A DNA stretch of 64,000 bases from Dechloromonas sp. Dech2017 (GCA_009469585.1 SSXW01000021.1:1-64000); one strand, 5' to 3'; positions 36,000-46,500 are shown, counted from the first letter of the stretch. The notes: generated by a model from the sequence alone, not told the origin. Program-made: numbers and translations.

Positions 36000-37138
36000 T
36001 CCTGCCGCCCGCCACGCTGGGCATGCTCGGCGGCGGCCAGCTCGGCCGCTTTTTTGTCACTGCCGCCCACGAGATGGGCTACCAGGTCTGGGTGCTCGAT
36101 CCGGACAGGAACAGCCCGGCCGGCCAGATCGCCGATCGCCATTTCTGCGTTGCCTACGACGACTACGCGGCGCTCGACGAATTCGCCAACGGCTGCGCGG
36201 CGATCACCACTGAGTTCGAGAACGTCCCGGCCGACACGCTGGATTACCTGGCCAAGTTCGTCCCGGTGCGCCCGTCGGCGGCGGCGGTCGCCGTCTGCCA
36301 GAACCGCATCGCCGAGAAATCCTTCCTGCGCGACAACGGTTTTCCGCACGGCCCCTTCGTCGCGGTCAACTCGGAAAACGACCTGAAATCGGCGCCGGCC
36401 AGCCTCTTCCCGGCCATCCTCAAGGTCGCCCGCTTCGGCTACGACGGCAAGGGGCAGGCGACGGTCAATAACGTTGAGGAAGCGCTGCTCGCCTTCGGCC
36501 ACTTCAAGGGCGAGCATTGCGTGCTCGAACAGCGCCTGGCGCTCGATTACGAAGTCTCGGTCGTCCTCGCCCGCGACGAAAACGGTCGGGTCGCCTGCTT
36601 CCCGACCGGCGAGAACCAGCACACCCGGGGCATCCTCGACGTCTCGATCGTGCCGGCGCGGACCACCGGCTGCGTGCGGAGCGACGCCGAGGATGTCGCC
36701 GCCCGCATTGCCGAGAAGTTGGGCTACATCGGGACCATGGCCGTCGAATTCTTTGTCAGCCGCGGCCAGCTGATCGTCAACGAAATGGCGCCGCGCCCGC
36801 ACAACAGTGGTCACGCCACGATCGACGTCTGCGTCACCAACCAGTTCGAGCAGCAGGTGCGGGCGCTGTGCTGCCTGCCGCTCGGTGAAGCGCGCGCCCA
36901 CTCGGCGTCGGTCATGGTCAATCTGCTCGGCGACCTGTGGTACGACGGCGAGACTTACCGCGAGCCGGACTGGGCCAAGCTCTACGCCATCCCCAACCTG
37001 AAGCTGCACCTCTACGGCAAGCACCACGCCCGCCCGGGGCGCAAGATGGGGCACTTCACGGTGATCGGCGACAACGCCGAGGCGGTGCAGAAGACCGCGC
37101 TGGCCGCCCGCGCCGCCATCGGCATCAAGGACGAATGA
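35996..37138 (+). CDS. purK: N5-carboxyaminoimidazole ribonucleotide synthase
   Basis: The 380-residue protein has an ATP-grasp fold with GMLGGGQLGRFF at the start, EFENVPADTL, FPAILKVARFGYDGKGQ and NEMAPRPHNSGHATIDVC. It makes N5-CAIR from AIR, ATP and bicarbonate. The ATG at 35996 follows AAGGAG and overlaps the ORF6N stop. It overlaps the Sua5 start by 4 bp. Confidence 0.96.
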   Translation: MILPPATLGMLGGGQLGRFFVTAAHEMGYQVWVLDPDRNSPAGQIADRHFCVAYDDYAALDEFANGCAAITTEFENVPADTLDYLAKFVPVRPSAAAVAVCQNRIAEKSFLRDNGFPHGPFVAVNSENDLKSAPASLFPAILKVARFGYDGKGQATVNNVEEALLAFGHFKGEHCVLEQRLALDYEVSVVLARDENGRVACFPTGENQHTRGILDVSIVPARTTGCVRSDAEDVAARIAEKLGYIGTMAVEFFVSRGQLIVNEMAPRPHNSGHATIDVCVTNQFEQQVRALCCLPLGEARAHSASVMVNLLGDLWYDGETYREPDWAKLYAIPNLKLHLYGKHHARPGRKMGHFTVIGDNAEAVQKTALAARAAIGIKDE

Positions 37139-38130
37139 CCCCTTCCGACGCCGATTACGCCCGCGCCGTCGAACTGCTGCGCGCCGGCGAACTGGTCGCC
37201 ATCCCGACCGAGACGGTCTACGGCCTGGGGGCCGATGCCGCCAACCCGGCGGCGGTGGCCAGGATTTTCGCCGCCAAGGGTCGGCCGGCCGATCACCCGC
37301 TGATCGTCCACCTGGCCGGCCACGACGCCGTCGACCGCTGGGCCGAGCAGGTGCCGGACGTCGCCTGGGAGCTGATGGAAACCTTCTGGCCCGGCCCGCT
37401 GACCCTGATTCTGAAAAAGCAGGCCTGGGTGCCCGACGCCGTGACCGGCGGCCAGGACACCGTCGGCCTGCGCGTCCCCGGCCACCCGGTGGCACTCGAA
37501 CTGCTGCGCCGCTTCGCCGCCGTTGCCGGAGAACATGCCGGCATCGCCGCGCCGTCGGCCAACCGCTTCGGGCGGATCAGCCCGACCACGGCCGACCACG
37601 TGCGCGAAGAACTGGGCGACGCCGTGCCGCTGATCCTCGACGGCGGGCCGTGCACGGTCGGCATCGAATCGACCATCGTCGACTGCTCGCGCGGCGAGCC
37701 GGTCGTGCTGCGCCCCGGCCACATCTCGCCGCTGCATCTCGAAGCGATCCTCGGCCGCCGGCCGGCCATAGAAACGGCGGCCGGCGCGCCACGCGTCTCC
37801 GGCTCGCTCGAAGCGCACTATGCGCCGGTGACGCCGCTGCGCATGGTGGCCGGCCAACGCCTGCTCGACTTCATCAACGCCCAGCGCCATCGCGGCGGCA
37901 AGTGCGCCGTGATCAGCGCCAACCAGCCGCCGCAGGCCGGCATGCCGCACGCCTGGCGCCTGATGCCGGCCGACCCGGTCGGCTATGCCCACGACCTGTA
38001 CGCCGCGCTGCGCGACATGGACCATGCCGGCGTCGATATGATCGTCGTCGAGGCCTTGCCGGAGGGGGCGGAATGGACGGCGGTCGCCGACCGCCTGCGG
38101 CGCGCCGTGGCCGGTGCCGGCCAGGGTTGA
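37135..38130 (+). CDS. L-threonylcarbamoyladenylate synthase (Sua5 type)
   Basis: The 331-residue protein has the YrdC-like domain (AIPTETVYGLGADAANPAAV, KGRPADHPLIVHL, SANRFGRISPT) and a C-terminal Sua5 domain (about 220-331), so it is the long Sua5 form, not the short TsaC. It makes threonylcarbamoyl-AMP for t6A37 modification of tRNAs. It is the last gene of the folD-pur operon and overlaps purK by 4 bp. Confidence 0.94.
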   Translation: MTPSDADYARAVELLRAGELVAIPTETVYGLGADAANPAAVARIFAAKGRPADHPLIVHLAGHDAVDRWAEQVPDVAWELMETFWPGPLTLILKKQAWVPDAVTGGQDTVGLRVPGHPVALELLRRFAAVAGEHAGIAAPSANRFGRISPTTADHVREELGDAVPLILDGGPCTVGIESTIVDCSRGEPVVLRPGHISPLHLEAILGRRPAIETAAGAPRVSGSLEAHYAPVTPLRMVAGQRLLDFINAQRHRGGKCAVISANQPPQAGMPHAWRLMPADPVGYAHDLYAALRDMDHAGVDMIVVEALPEGAEWTAVADRLRRAVAGAGQG

Positions 38131-38145
38131 ATCCGGTGGTCGACG

Positions 38146-38481
38146 TCAAAAAGCGAGCAATTTCTCGACCTTGGCGGCGCAGATGAAATCGTTTTCCGAC
38201 AGGCCGCAGATGGCGTGCGTCCAGTAGGCGATCCGGACATCCTTGTAGCCGACCGCCAGATCGGGGTGATGGTTCTCCCGGTGGGAAATCCAGGCGACGG
38301 CATTGACGAAGGCCATCGCCTCGTAATGGTCGGCAAAGACGAAAGTCCTGGCGATCTGCTCGCCCTCCTTCGTCCATCCCGGCAGATCGGCCAGCAGGCG
38401 AGCGCTGGTCGCCGCATCGAGCGGTGCGACGCCGCCCTCGCAGGGCTGGCATCGCCGCTCGGACAGCTTGCATGAAGTCAT
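38146..38481 (-). CDS. phhB: Pterin-4a-carbinolamine dehydratase
   Basis: The 111-residue protein has the PhhB core: SHRENHHPDLAVGYKDVRI with the catalytic histidines and WTHAICGLSENDF. It dehydrates 4a-hydroxytetrahydrobiopterin, usually with phenylalanine hydroxylase. It lies alone between the converging Sua5 gene and the tRNA-Ala locus. The ATG at 38481 gives the expected length. Confidence 0.93.
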   Translation of the reverse strand: MTSCKLSERRCQPCEGGVAPLDAATSARLLADLPGWTKEGEQIARTFVFADHYEAMAFVNAVAWISHRENHHPDLAVGYKDVRIAYWTHAICGLSENDFICAAKVEKLLAF

Positions 38482-38520
38482 CTTTTTTCCTTTTCCATGG
38501 CCCGCGCCGTGTGCCACGGC

Positions 38521-38550
38521 TTGTCTATTCAGGCAGGGCTCATGCATAAT
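38521..38550 (+). promoter_or_regulatory. Promoter of tRNA-Ala
   Basis: TTGTCT, an 18-bp spacer and CATAAT, 13 bp before the tRNA 5' end. Confidence 0.65.
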
Positions 38551-38563
38551 CGTTCCCCGATTC

Positions 38564-38639
<76 letters not shown>

Positions 38640-38650
38640 CCCGATTCCCT

Positions 38651-38692
38651 AAAGGATCAAGAGGTTACAGTGCGTAGCCCTTGGTCCTTTTC
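38651..38692 (+). terminator. Terminator after tRNA-Ala
   Basis: AAAGGATCAAG pairs with CTTGGTCCTTT (one G-T pair) around a 18-base loop and is followed by TT. Confidence 0.6.
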
Positions 38693-39416
38693 CTCTTTCT
38701 GGCTCAATGTTCATCACATCCAGTGTGATCAAAGTGTGATCGCGCACAGGCAGGCCACCCGGCCTTGCCTAAATCCAAGCTACCACGAACCGCCCACTGT
38801 CCACCAGTCTTGACACGACGGTGGCTGACGCTGCGCCGCCCTGTAGAGGCCCTTCTGCGGCTCCCTGCTGCGAGGCTAAGGCCTTGTGTTCCCAAGGGAG
38901 GCGGGCGCATCCTAGGCCCCTTCCTGTGCGTCCTAGAGGCATTCCCGATAGGCTGCCCATTAGATGACCTTCCGGGGCCATGGTCAGGGCGCTATGGTGG
39001 CCTTGGCAGCAGACCACCCCCCACGGGGGACCGATGCCAGGACAGCGTAAGGTATGGACCCCTCAGAAATATTCCCCAGAATTTATGACCAGGATGCGGG
39101 GCTATGGTGTCAGTCCCTGCCCTGGGCCTCTATAAATGACCTACAGGGGCCTTGGTGGGGCAGACCACACCCATGCTCAGTGAGTGCTGCTCTGTATTGG
39201 GTCATCCGTACTAGTGGCCCCCTTATCCAGGATGCCCCTTACTTTAACCCTACTTAACCCCACTTTAGTATCGTATAGCCACGGCAATTCTCATTATTAG
39301 GGACTAATTCCCATGAGTAATGAAGACCGTCCGTTTTGCACGGACGCTGCTGGCTTTATCGAGGGGGCATTCTATGTCCATAGCGGACAACGAAATTCTC
39401 AATATACGGGAATTTA
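38693..39416. other. Non-coding region between tRNA-Ala and the integrase
   Basis: No gene is supported. The region holds imperfect direct repeats built on ATGACCT, GGGGCC(A/T)TGG and GCAGACCAC (38961-39020 and 39133-39172, with a partial third near 39085-39110). It also holds a small hairpin CGTCCG/CGGACG (39328-39346) and the 6-bp inverted repeat AAATTC/GAATTT (39393-39415). These may be recombinase or repressor sites. Confidence 0.5.
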
Positions 39417-39445
39417 TTGCAACATAAGCGACTTAATGCTATATT
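39417..39445 (+). promoter_or_regulatory. Promoter of the integrase gene
   Basis: TTGCAA, a 17-bp spacer and TATATT. The expected transcription start falls on the ATG at 39452, so the mRNA would be leaderless. The inverted repeat AAATTC/GAATTT lies just upstream. Confidence 0.6.
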
Positions 39446-39451
39446 GAGCGT

Positions 39452-40627
39452 ATGAGTGCTGCCAAAAGAGAATCCAATGTGGTGCAGATGCAAGTTACCC
39501 TGCCGGAAGGGCGGGTAGGTCATCTTGCGTTCACTGAGGACATCGAGAGCTACCTGCGGCGCGCTCACAATCTCTTTGGCGGCGGGTTGGACGGTGCAGA
39601 TACTGTCGTGCTGCTGGAAATGTTTTTTGCCTACAAACTCGGGAGCGATGGCAACTCGCCGGGCAGCGGCAAGCAGGCCGTAGTCGCAGTAGTTTCATTT
39701 CTGGAGCACTGCAAGACTACGCCGTGGCTCTGGCAGCCCCAGCATCTTCAGCACTACATCGCCTCCCTCAAGACGCAAGGGTTGGCCGCTGCCACGATTC
39801 GCGGGCGCCACCACTACATCAAGGACTTCTGCCTTTCGATTCTGGCCGACCGTCCCGTTGCCAATAAGATTCTGTCCCGTCACCCCGGTGGCAACTTTCA
39901 GCAGATTGCCGACGATAAGAGCCGAGCCTTGGTTCGGGGGGCAAGGCAGCGCAAGAAAAAGCTGACCTGTCCGACGCCCAACGAGGTGCAGCAGGTCTTC
40001 AAGTGGTTCGAGGCCGAGATTCTTGAAGCCATCGAGATCAATAGCAAATCGCTCTATCCACTGCTGCGTGATCGAGCGGTCATCACCATGTTCTACGCCT
40101 ACGGTCTGCGGAAAGATGAGTTGCGCCGCGTTGATCTGACCGACTTTGATTTCGACCCGGAATGCCCCCAGTATCAGAATTTCGGTCTGCTACACGTAAT
40201 CGGCAAGGGCAAGAAGCAGCGGACCCTGCCAATCCTCGTGCCGGGCATGTACGAATTCGTGAAGCACTACGTCGAAGTGATCCGGCCGCATTGGCTATCC
40301 AATGGTGGTGTGCCACCCGAGGACCGGAATGCGATGTTCTTCTCGGACTGCCGCAAGCGCATCTCGAAAACCGCAATCGAGCGAGCCGTGAAGTTGCGTT
40401 TCCGCCAGGCTGGAGTAACGCGGAATGTCAGCCCGCACCGGCTGCGCGATGTTTTCCTGACCGCGATGACGGACACCCTGGGCCTCAGCTCAGCATCTGA
40501 TCTGGCCGGGCACTCGATGGCGACTACCACTGAAGGCTATTACCGCAAGGCATCCTCCATCAAGGGGGATCCCATCAAACAACACGTCAACCGCCTGTAT
40601 AAGAACCGTGGCGATGCGACCGACTGA
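39452..40627 (+). CDS. Tyrosine recombinase / integrase
   Basis: The 391-residue protein has a SAM-like N-terminal domain (about 50-170) and a C-terminal catalytic domain. The active-site residues I can see are Arg in YAYGLRKDELR (about 217), HRLRDVF (about 327), AGHSMATT (about 351) and the nucleophile Tyr in EGYYRKAS (about 361). It has the make-up of an active site-specific integrase. Its place 0.8 kb from a tRNA 3' end fits an element that inserts there. It starts with an apparently leaderless ATG and is followed by two related genes in the same direction. Confidence 0.92.
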   Translation: MSAAKRESNVVQMQVTLPEGRVGHLAFTEDIESYLRRAHNLFGGGLDGADTVVLLEMFFAYKLGSDGNSPGSGKQAVVAVVSFLEHCKTTPWLWQPQHLQHYIASLKTQGLAAATIRGRHHYIKDFCLSILADRPVANKILSRHPGGNFQQIADDKSRALVRGARQRKKKLTCPTPNEVQQVFKWFEAEILEAIEINSKSLYPLLRDRAVITMFYAYGLRKDELRRVDLTDFDFDPECPQYQNFGLLHVIGKGKKQRTLPILVPGMYEFVKHYVEVIRPHWLSNGGVPPEDRNAMFFSDCRKRISKTAIERAVKLRFRQAGVTRNVSPHRLRDVFLTAMTDTLGLSSASDLAGHSMATTTEGYYRKASSIKGDPIKQHVNRLYKNRGDATD

Positions 40628-40644
40628 AATCCAAGAGGTAAACC

Positions 40645-41073
40645 ATGACTGACACCACGACAACCGAAACCAAGCTGCGATTCCGAATCAAACTGCTCCT
40701 GGCCGAGCGCGATATGACCGTCGCCAATCTCTATCAGCTCGTAAAGCAGCAGGGATTCGATATCTCTTCGTCGCATTTCTTTCGGCAAATGACGCCCTAC
40801 CCGAATGCCATTCGGCCGGAATTGCTCGTCGCCATCTGCAAGGCATTGAGATGTGAGGCATCTGAACTTTTCGACCTGGTTGAAGTGGCTTCAGAGCCAG
40901 TACCGCAACAGAAACCCAAAGTTATTACGCCCAAAGCGACGAAACCCAAGAAATCTACAGATGCGATTGCTGCTCAGGAAATCGATGCTGCCAAGCGCAA
41001 GGCCGAGGACAAGCGGAAATCTGCCTTGCTAGGGCCAAAGGTTGCCGTACTCGGATTGAAGAAGGATCAATGA
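40645..41073 (+). CDS. XRE-like helix-turn-helix protein
   Basis: The 142-residue protein has a Cro/C1-like HTH near its N-terminus (MTVANLYQLVKQQGFDISSS, HFFRQMTPYP, RPELLVAICKALRCEASELF, about 25-80) and a charged Lys/Ala-rich tail (about 90-142) that may form a helix. It lies 17 bp after the integrase and overlaps the next gene by 4 bp. It may regulate the module or act as an excision/accessory factor; neither is shown. Confidence 0.72.
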   Translation: MTDTTTTETKLRFRIKLLLAERDMTVANLYQLVKQQGFDISSSHFFRQMTPYPNAIRPELLVAICKALRCEASELFDLVEVASEPVPQQKPKVITPKATKPKKSTDAIAAQEIDAAKRKAEDKRKSALLGPKVAVLGLKKDQ

Positions 41074-42491
41074 GTCCGCGAGGCTATTCCGAACGCTGCA
41101 TCCAGCAACCTTGCGAGGCATGCGGTGCGTTGATCCCGGCAGATTGCCGGGAAGTCAGTTATAACCGCTTTTTTTGCTGCCAAGCAATGACGGCACGTGT
41201 GGGGAACAACCAGCCAGATCAATGCTGGATAAGAAAAAATGGAAGCAGCGAGGATACTCGCGCTGCTTTGAAGGCATTACCGAGGGCCACTTCCGCAATT
41301 CGAGGAGAGAAAACTGAAACGCTAGCTGCCAGGCGAGACATTTTAATGCGTTATATCCGCGAGATCGGGACAGGCGAACCACCTCTGGAATGGTATCGAG
41401 CTATCCTCAAAAGTTACCGCACGGTCACCGTTACATCTGCTCTCAGCGCCCTACCGTACTGGAAAGCCGAGAAACTTCGCTTTCCGTCAATCAGCAATAT
41501 TCAATCCATTGACCGCCAGGTGGACAAGTGGATCACGAAGGGGGACTGCCCGGAGTTTGCGGATCTTCTTGGTGGCTACGTCGAACACCACTATGACATC
41601 ATGGAGTTCGGATTTCAGCACGGGCAATTTGGTGAGCAAATTGCCGTCAAATTAAACACGATCCAGCAAATGGTATTCAAGCTCGGGCATTACCTTGACT
41701 GGCTATATCAGCATGGTCACCGAAACCTGCACGAAGCCGGCCGCATGTGGTTGTCCCGATACATGGCTGAATTTCAGCGCCGCCCGACCTATGGCTATGC
41801 CATTAACAAATTCTATCAATGGTCAAGAACGAAAAATCGCTTTATTCCAGCGCTTAATTTCAACCGGCGGCATGGAAAATCAATCCGTGATCACGAGGCT
41901 GAAAAATTCGATGTTTTAACGCTGGAACAAGCTCGTGCAGCCTACGATCGGATCTGTCTCCACCCAGACCCTCAAGGACGCTTTCTCGCATTCATGGCCT
42001 TGCTATACAGCCAGACCATCGTGGCTATAACTTCCCTGCGGCGTTCCGATTTGGTACGTAGCGAGAAATCAGGTTGCTGGATTGTCAAAAGCAGTAGCGA
42101 CGATGGGTTCGAGTTGGAGCCGGAGGTATCCTCCGCTCTGGATGAGTGCCTGAACCTGGCCGACAAGCATTCCCGTTTTCTTGGGAGCCCTGAGGAGCAG
42201 TACATTTTTCCGGGGCGCAACAAGCACTACATCTCTCGCTCTGTTGCCTCAGAGAAAATTCGTGAGGCATCTGGTCACAAGGGAGAGGTCTTGCGCCGTA
42301 CCGGCGTCATCAATATGTTCCGTAGTGGCCAGAAGACCATGGGCACCATCGTTCTGCGCGATCAGCTCAAGGTCAGCATTCCAATTATCCAGCGGGCCAT
42401 CAAACTGGCCGGACACAGCGTCAATGCCGAGCTGGATCGAGACGCCGCCGAAGAATTCCGACGCGCTTTCCTCGCGCAAGACGATGAGTGA
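41070..42491 (+). CDS. Degenerate tyrosine recombinase-like protein with N-terminal Cys cluster
   Basis: The 473-residue protein begins with a cysteine-rich segment that looks like a zinc site (CIQQPCEACGALIP, then CC and C within the first 52 residues). A recombinase-like fold follows, with LLYSQTIVAITSLRRSDLV (about 310-328) and AGHSVNAELDRDA near the end. The usual HxxR and Tyr nucleophile are not visible, so it is probably catalytically inactive. It overlaps the preceding and following genes, suggesting one transcript with the integrase. A partner or accessory role in recombination is an inference. Confidence 0.65.
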   Translation: MSPRGYSERCIQQPCEACGALIPADCREVSYNRFFCCQAMTARVGNNQPDQCWIRKNGSSEDTRAALKALPRATSAIRGEKTETLAARRDILMRYIREIGTGEPPLEWYRAILKSYRTVTVTSALSALPYWKAEKLRFPSISNIQSIDRQVDKWITKGDCPEFADLLGGYVEHHYDIMEFGFQHGQFGEQIAVKLNTIQQMVFKLGHYLDWLYQHGHRNLHEAGRMWLSRYMAEFQRRPTYGYAINKFYQWSRTKNRFIPALNFNRRHGKSIRDHEAEKFDVLTLEQARAAYDRICLHPDPQGRFLAFMALLYSQTIVAITSLRRSDLVRSEKSGCWIVKSSSDDGFELEPEVSSALDECLNLADKHSRFLGSPEEQYIFPGRNKHYISRSVASEKIREASGHKGEVLRRTGVINMFRSGQKTMGTIVLRDQLKVSIPIIQRAIKLAGHSVNAELDRDAAEEFRRAFLAQDDE

Positions 42492-42819
42492 GCGCCCTTG
42501 GTCGGTCTACGTCCTGATGTGCTTCAACGGGCGGATCTACATCGGAATGGCATTAGATGTCGAACAGCGGTTCCGGCACCACGTCGCCGGCCGCGGCGCA
42601 CTATTCACGCGAATCAACAAGCCTTACTGCATCATGGCGGCCAAAGAGTTTCCATCGCGCAAGGATGCGGCGCGAGAGGAGCGGGCCGTAAAGCGAGCGG
42701 GACAATCCTGGGTTCGCGTCTGGTGCCGCGCAAATCAGTACCACGGCCCGAGCGCTATGGAAGCCATAGCCACTCATGACGAGGTACTACAGCAGAACCC
42801 GCTCCACCAGTTCCCGTAG
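42484..42819 (+). CDS. GIY-YIG nuclease-family protein
   Basis: The 111-residue protein has a GIY-YIG domain: SVYVLMCFNGRIYIGMALD (the two motif halves), VEQRFRHHVAGRGALFTR and the acidic catalytic-type EFPSRKDAAREERA. Small stand-alone GIY-YIG proteins (YhbQ-like) have weak or unknown nuclease activity. The start overlaps the preceding gene by 8 bp. It converges with and overlaps the HipA-like gene by 33 bp on the other strand. Confidence 0.85.
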   Translation: MSERPWSVYVLMCFNGRIYIGMALDVEQRFRHHVAGRGALFTRINKPYCIMAAKEFPSRKDAAREERAVKRAGQSWVRVWCRANQYHGPSAMEAIATHDEVLQQNPLHQFP

Positions 42820-43572
42820 AAAGCGCCGCCGATCCTTCAGGATTTCGCAAACCTCGTACTGCTCGGCAATCGTCACGCTGCCCACGTTGTCGTCAAAAGT
42901 CATCGCCGCATACATGGCCCAATCCGGGATGGCGGTAATGCGCTCAATCATTTCGCCACAGTACAAGGATGCCACCAGCTTCTGGAAGGCATGGAAGCGG
43001 GGAAAATCAGCACTACGCAACAGTTCCAGTGCCAAGGGACGCCTGTCCGTGCAACTGAGCAGCGAGGCTCCCTGATCCATAGCGAAGATTGCGCCGAAAC
43101 TGTCCTCGCTCAATTCGGCCTTCAGGTTTCCCGGCCGATCATCGTTGCCAATCCACAAGTCGAAAACGGCGATTTGGGCGGTCTCCAGCGGAAAACGCTG
43201 GCAAACCCGCTGCAAGGCGCTGACGTGGCCGGACTCGACATGCATGCCGGGCACAATGCCATCGTCGCCGTCATCATCGAAGGACGCATCGTGATCGGTG
43301 AAGTCGTAATAATCCAACCCGGATTCCGCCGCTTTGAGGGAGGCAAACCGTAGTGAATCGGTGGTACGGCGAGACTGAACGGCCACACCGACCGCGACAG
43401 GCAAGCCGAGAAACTGGGCAAGGCGATTAGCGGCCAGTTCGGAATACACCTGCGCCGGCCGCAAGTCGCTGTCCTGCTTAATGATCGCTGCCACATAGCC
43501 GTCACGGGCACCCGTCGTGCTACGGTCGTTCGGGGTCGTCCTTGTGCCCAGTTCGTAAGTTAGGATCGGCAT
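42787..43572 (-). CDS. HipA-like kinase-fold protein (HipA_2 type)
   Basis: The 261-residue protein has a HipA-like pattern: VYSELAANRLAQFLGLPV near the start, DLWIGNDDRPGNLKAEL (about 138-154) and FAMDQGASLL (about 160), resembling the catalytic loop and metal-binding Asp of HipA-type kinases. Substrate is unknown; some HipA kinases phosphorylate tRNA synthetases. It is the last gene of the restriction operon, 5 bp after hsdR. No HipB-like antitoxin gene is adjacent on the same strand. Confidence 0.62.
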   Translation of the reverse strand: MPILTYELGTRTTPNDRSTTGARDGYVAAIIKQDSDLRPAQVYSELAANRLAQFLGLPVAVGVAVQSRRTTDSLRFASLKAAESGLDYYDFTDHDASFDDDGDDGIVPGMHVESGHVSALQRVCQRFPLETAQIAVFDLWIGNDDRPGNLKAELSEDSFGAIFAMDQGASLLSCTDRRPLALELLRSADFPRFHAFQKLVASLYCGEMIERITAIPDWAMYAAMTFDDNVGSVTIAEQYEVCEILKDRRRFLRELVERVLL

Positions 43573-43577
43573 GCAGA

Positions 43578-46500
43578 TTACGCACCCTCAAAAGCCCACA
43601 AATCGGCGTACAGCTCGGCCTGCTCGATTACTTTTTCCACAGCTTCAGGCTGCTTGTCCGGCGGATACTTGTACTTGGTCAGCAGTACCTTCACCAGCAG
43701 GCGCATACGGGCTCGGGCGGCATCGCGTTTCTGCCAGTCAATCGTGGCCGACTTGCGCAGCTTGTCCGTCAGTTCGTGGGCCAGCGCTTTTAGCACCGGA
43801 TCACCCATGTCACGGACGGCGCTTTCGTTCTCTCGTAGTGCTTCGTAGAACGCGAACTCGTCCTCGGTCATGTCCTCTGGCGGTTTATCCGCCGCAATCT
43901 CATGGGCAAGCTTGATCAGTTCCTCGATCACCTGGGCCGAGGTCAGGCCCCGGTTGGTGTATCTGTTGATCGCATCCGTCAGCTTTTTGCTGAACTTCTG
44001 GGCCTGCGTTGTATTGCGCCGGCCTCTGGCCTGAATTTCGTCATCGATCAGGCGTTGCAGCAACTCGGCTGCGAGGTTCTTCTGCGGGATTTCGCCGAGT
44101 TTCTTGAGAAAGGTTTCATCTAGTACGCTAATGTCCGGCCTGTCGACACCCAGCGTCTTGTACAGGTCGGTCACGCCATTAACCAGCACACCCTTGGCGA
44201 CGATCTGCCGCATTGCCGCTTCTTTCTCGACCTTGCTCTTGCCGGCGCCGACGCCGGTAAATTTCACAAGACCGGCCTTCACCGCCTGATAGAAGGCAAT
44301 CTCGTTGCGCAGCGCCAAAGCTTCCGGATGCGTGCCGGCCAGTGCCTGCGCTTTGGAGAGCTTGGTGACCTGATCGAGGAAACGCTTGACGCCTGGTGGC
44401 TTTGTATCCTGTGGCGCGCCTTCTGGCTTTTGGTTGAGCTTAACCAGATGGTTCATTGCCAGCGGCAGGGCAACGAGCGCCTTTTTCGCATCAGTGGCGA
44501 TACCTTCCAGATTCACGCCGTGCAGCATGTCGCGGATGACGCCAACAGTCTCCTTGACGATCTTCAGCGCCTCGTCAATGAACTCCACCGGCTCGCCACG
44601 CTGATCGCCGCCTCGCGCACGGGTGTATTGGGCGATGGCCTGCTTCAGTTCCTCACCGATGCCGATGTAGTCCACCACCAGGCCGCCCGGCTTGTCCTTC
44701 CAGACGCGATTGACGCGTGCAACGGCCTGCATCAGTCCCTGGCCACGCATCGGCTTGTCAACATACAGCGTGTGCAGGCAAGGGGCATCGAAGCCAGTCA
44801 GCCACATGTCGCGCACGATCACCAGCTTGAGCGGATCGTCCGGGTCCTTGATTCGCTTTTCCAGCAACTTCTTTTCTTGGGGCGAGGTGGCATGGGCGCG
44901 TAAGGCCGGGGGATCGGAGGCAGGGCTGGTCATCACCACCTTGATGACGCCCTGGTTGATGTCCTTGTTGTGCCAGTCGGGGCGGCGCTTAATAATTTCG
45001 TCGTAAAGCGCTACTGCCGCCTTGCGACTGATGGCTACGATCATGCCCTTGCCGTCGAGGGCTTCCAGCCTTTCGTCCCAGTGCTGCACAAGGTCATCGG
45101 CTAGCTTCTCCAGCCGACCATCAGCCATGGCGATGGATTCCAGGCGCGCCAGGGTGGAAATGGTTTTGTTGGTCTGTTCTTCGGGGTCATCTTCCAGCAG
45201 CGCGTCCAGTTCCTCGTCGAGGGAGTCCAATTCGCCCTTGTTGACCGACAGGTCGATGATGCGCTGCTCGTAGTGGATTGGAACCGTCGTGCCGTCCTTC
45301 TGAGACGCCAGCACGTCGTAGATGTCCACGTAGGTGCCGAACACAGCCTCGGTATCGCGGTCGTTCTCAGAAATTGGCGTGCCGGTTAGGCCAAGGTACA
45401 GGGCGTGCGGTAGCGCATCGTGCATGTACTTAGCCAGACCATAGCGGAACTTCTCGCCCTTCTTGTCCAACTCGCTCTTGAACCCATACTGGGTACGGTG
45501 CGCTTCGTCGCAGATGACAATGATGTTGGAACGTGGGTTGATTTCCTCGACCGTCGCCTGCCCCTTCTCTGGTGCGAACTTCTGAATGGTCGTGAAGAAA
45601 ATGCCGCCGGCCACCTGTTCGGTGAGTAGCTTTTTCAGTTCTGCTCGGTCGCCAGCCTGAACGGGGGTCGTACGCAGCGGAATTCGGCAGGAAGCGAATG
45701 TTTCATACAACTGTCCGTCCAGGTCCTTGCGGTCAGTCACCACGACCACGGTCGGGTTTTCCAAATCGGGATGCTCGCGCAATAGGCCGACGTAGAACAC
45801 GGCCAGCAGGCTCTTGCCCGAGCCCTGGGTGAACCACATCACGCCGCCCTTGCCACGCTTTCCTTCGCGATGGTCGCTGATGGATGCCAACGCCCGATCC
45901 ACGCCCTTCAGCACACCGTGGTATTGGTGATAGCCGGCGATAACCTTGAAGGTGCCGGCCCCCGAGGTCTGGAAGGCGATGAAGTGGCGGAAATACTTGA
46001 GAAAGGTCTGCCGCTCGAACAGCCCCCTGACCAGCACCTCCAGTTCAAGATGCTGCTCCGGCGTGACAATGCCCTCGGCAACTCGCCAGGGCATGAATCG
46101 CTCCTGGTCGGCGGAAATCGACCCTAGCCGCGCTACGGCGCCATCGGAGATGACGCACACCACGTTCGGCTCAAAAAGCTGCGGAATCTCGTTCTTGTAG
46201 TTCTGTATCTGGTTGAAGGCGGCGAACACATCTGCCTTCTCGTCGGCGGGATTCTTCAGCTCGATCACGGCCAGCGGCAGGCCATTAACGAAGGCCACCA
46301 TGTCCGGGCGAACCGTCTTGCTGCCTTTGACGGTGAATTGATTCACGATCAGCCAGTCATTGCGAGTCAGATCGGTCCAATTGAACACCGCGACAAACGC
46401 TTGGCGGCGGTGGCCATCTTCCTCGATATCGACCGGAATGCCATCGCGCAGCCAGACGTAAAGGTCGCGGTTGGCTTCCACCAGGGACTGGCCGGCGAAC

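Noticed and set aside
38693..39416. CRISPR array
   Set aside because: The direct repeats here are imperfect, few and without uniform spacers. No cas genes were seen anywhere in the window.
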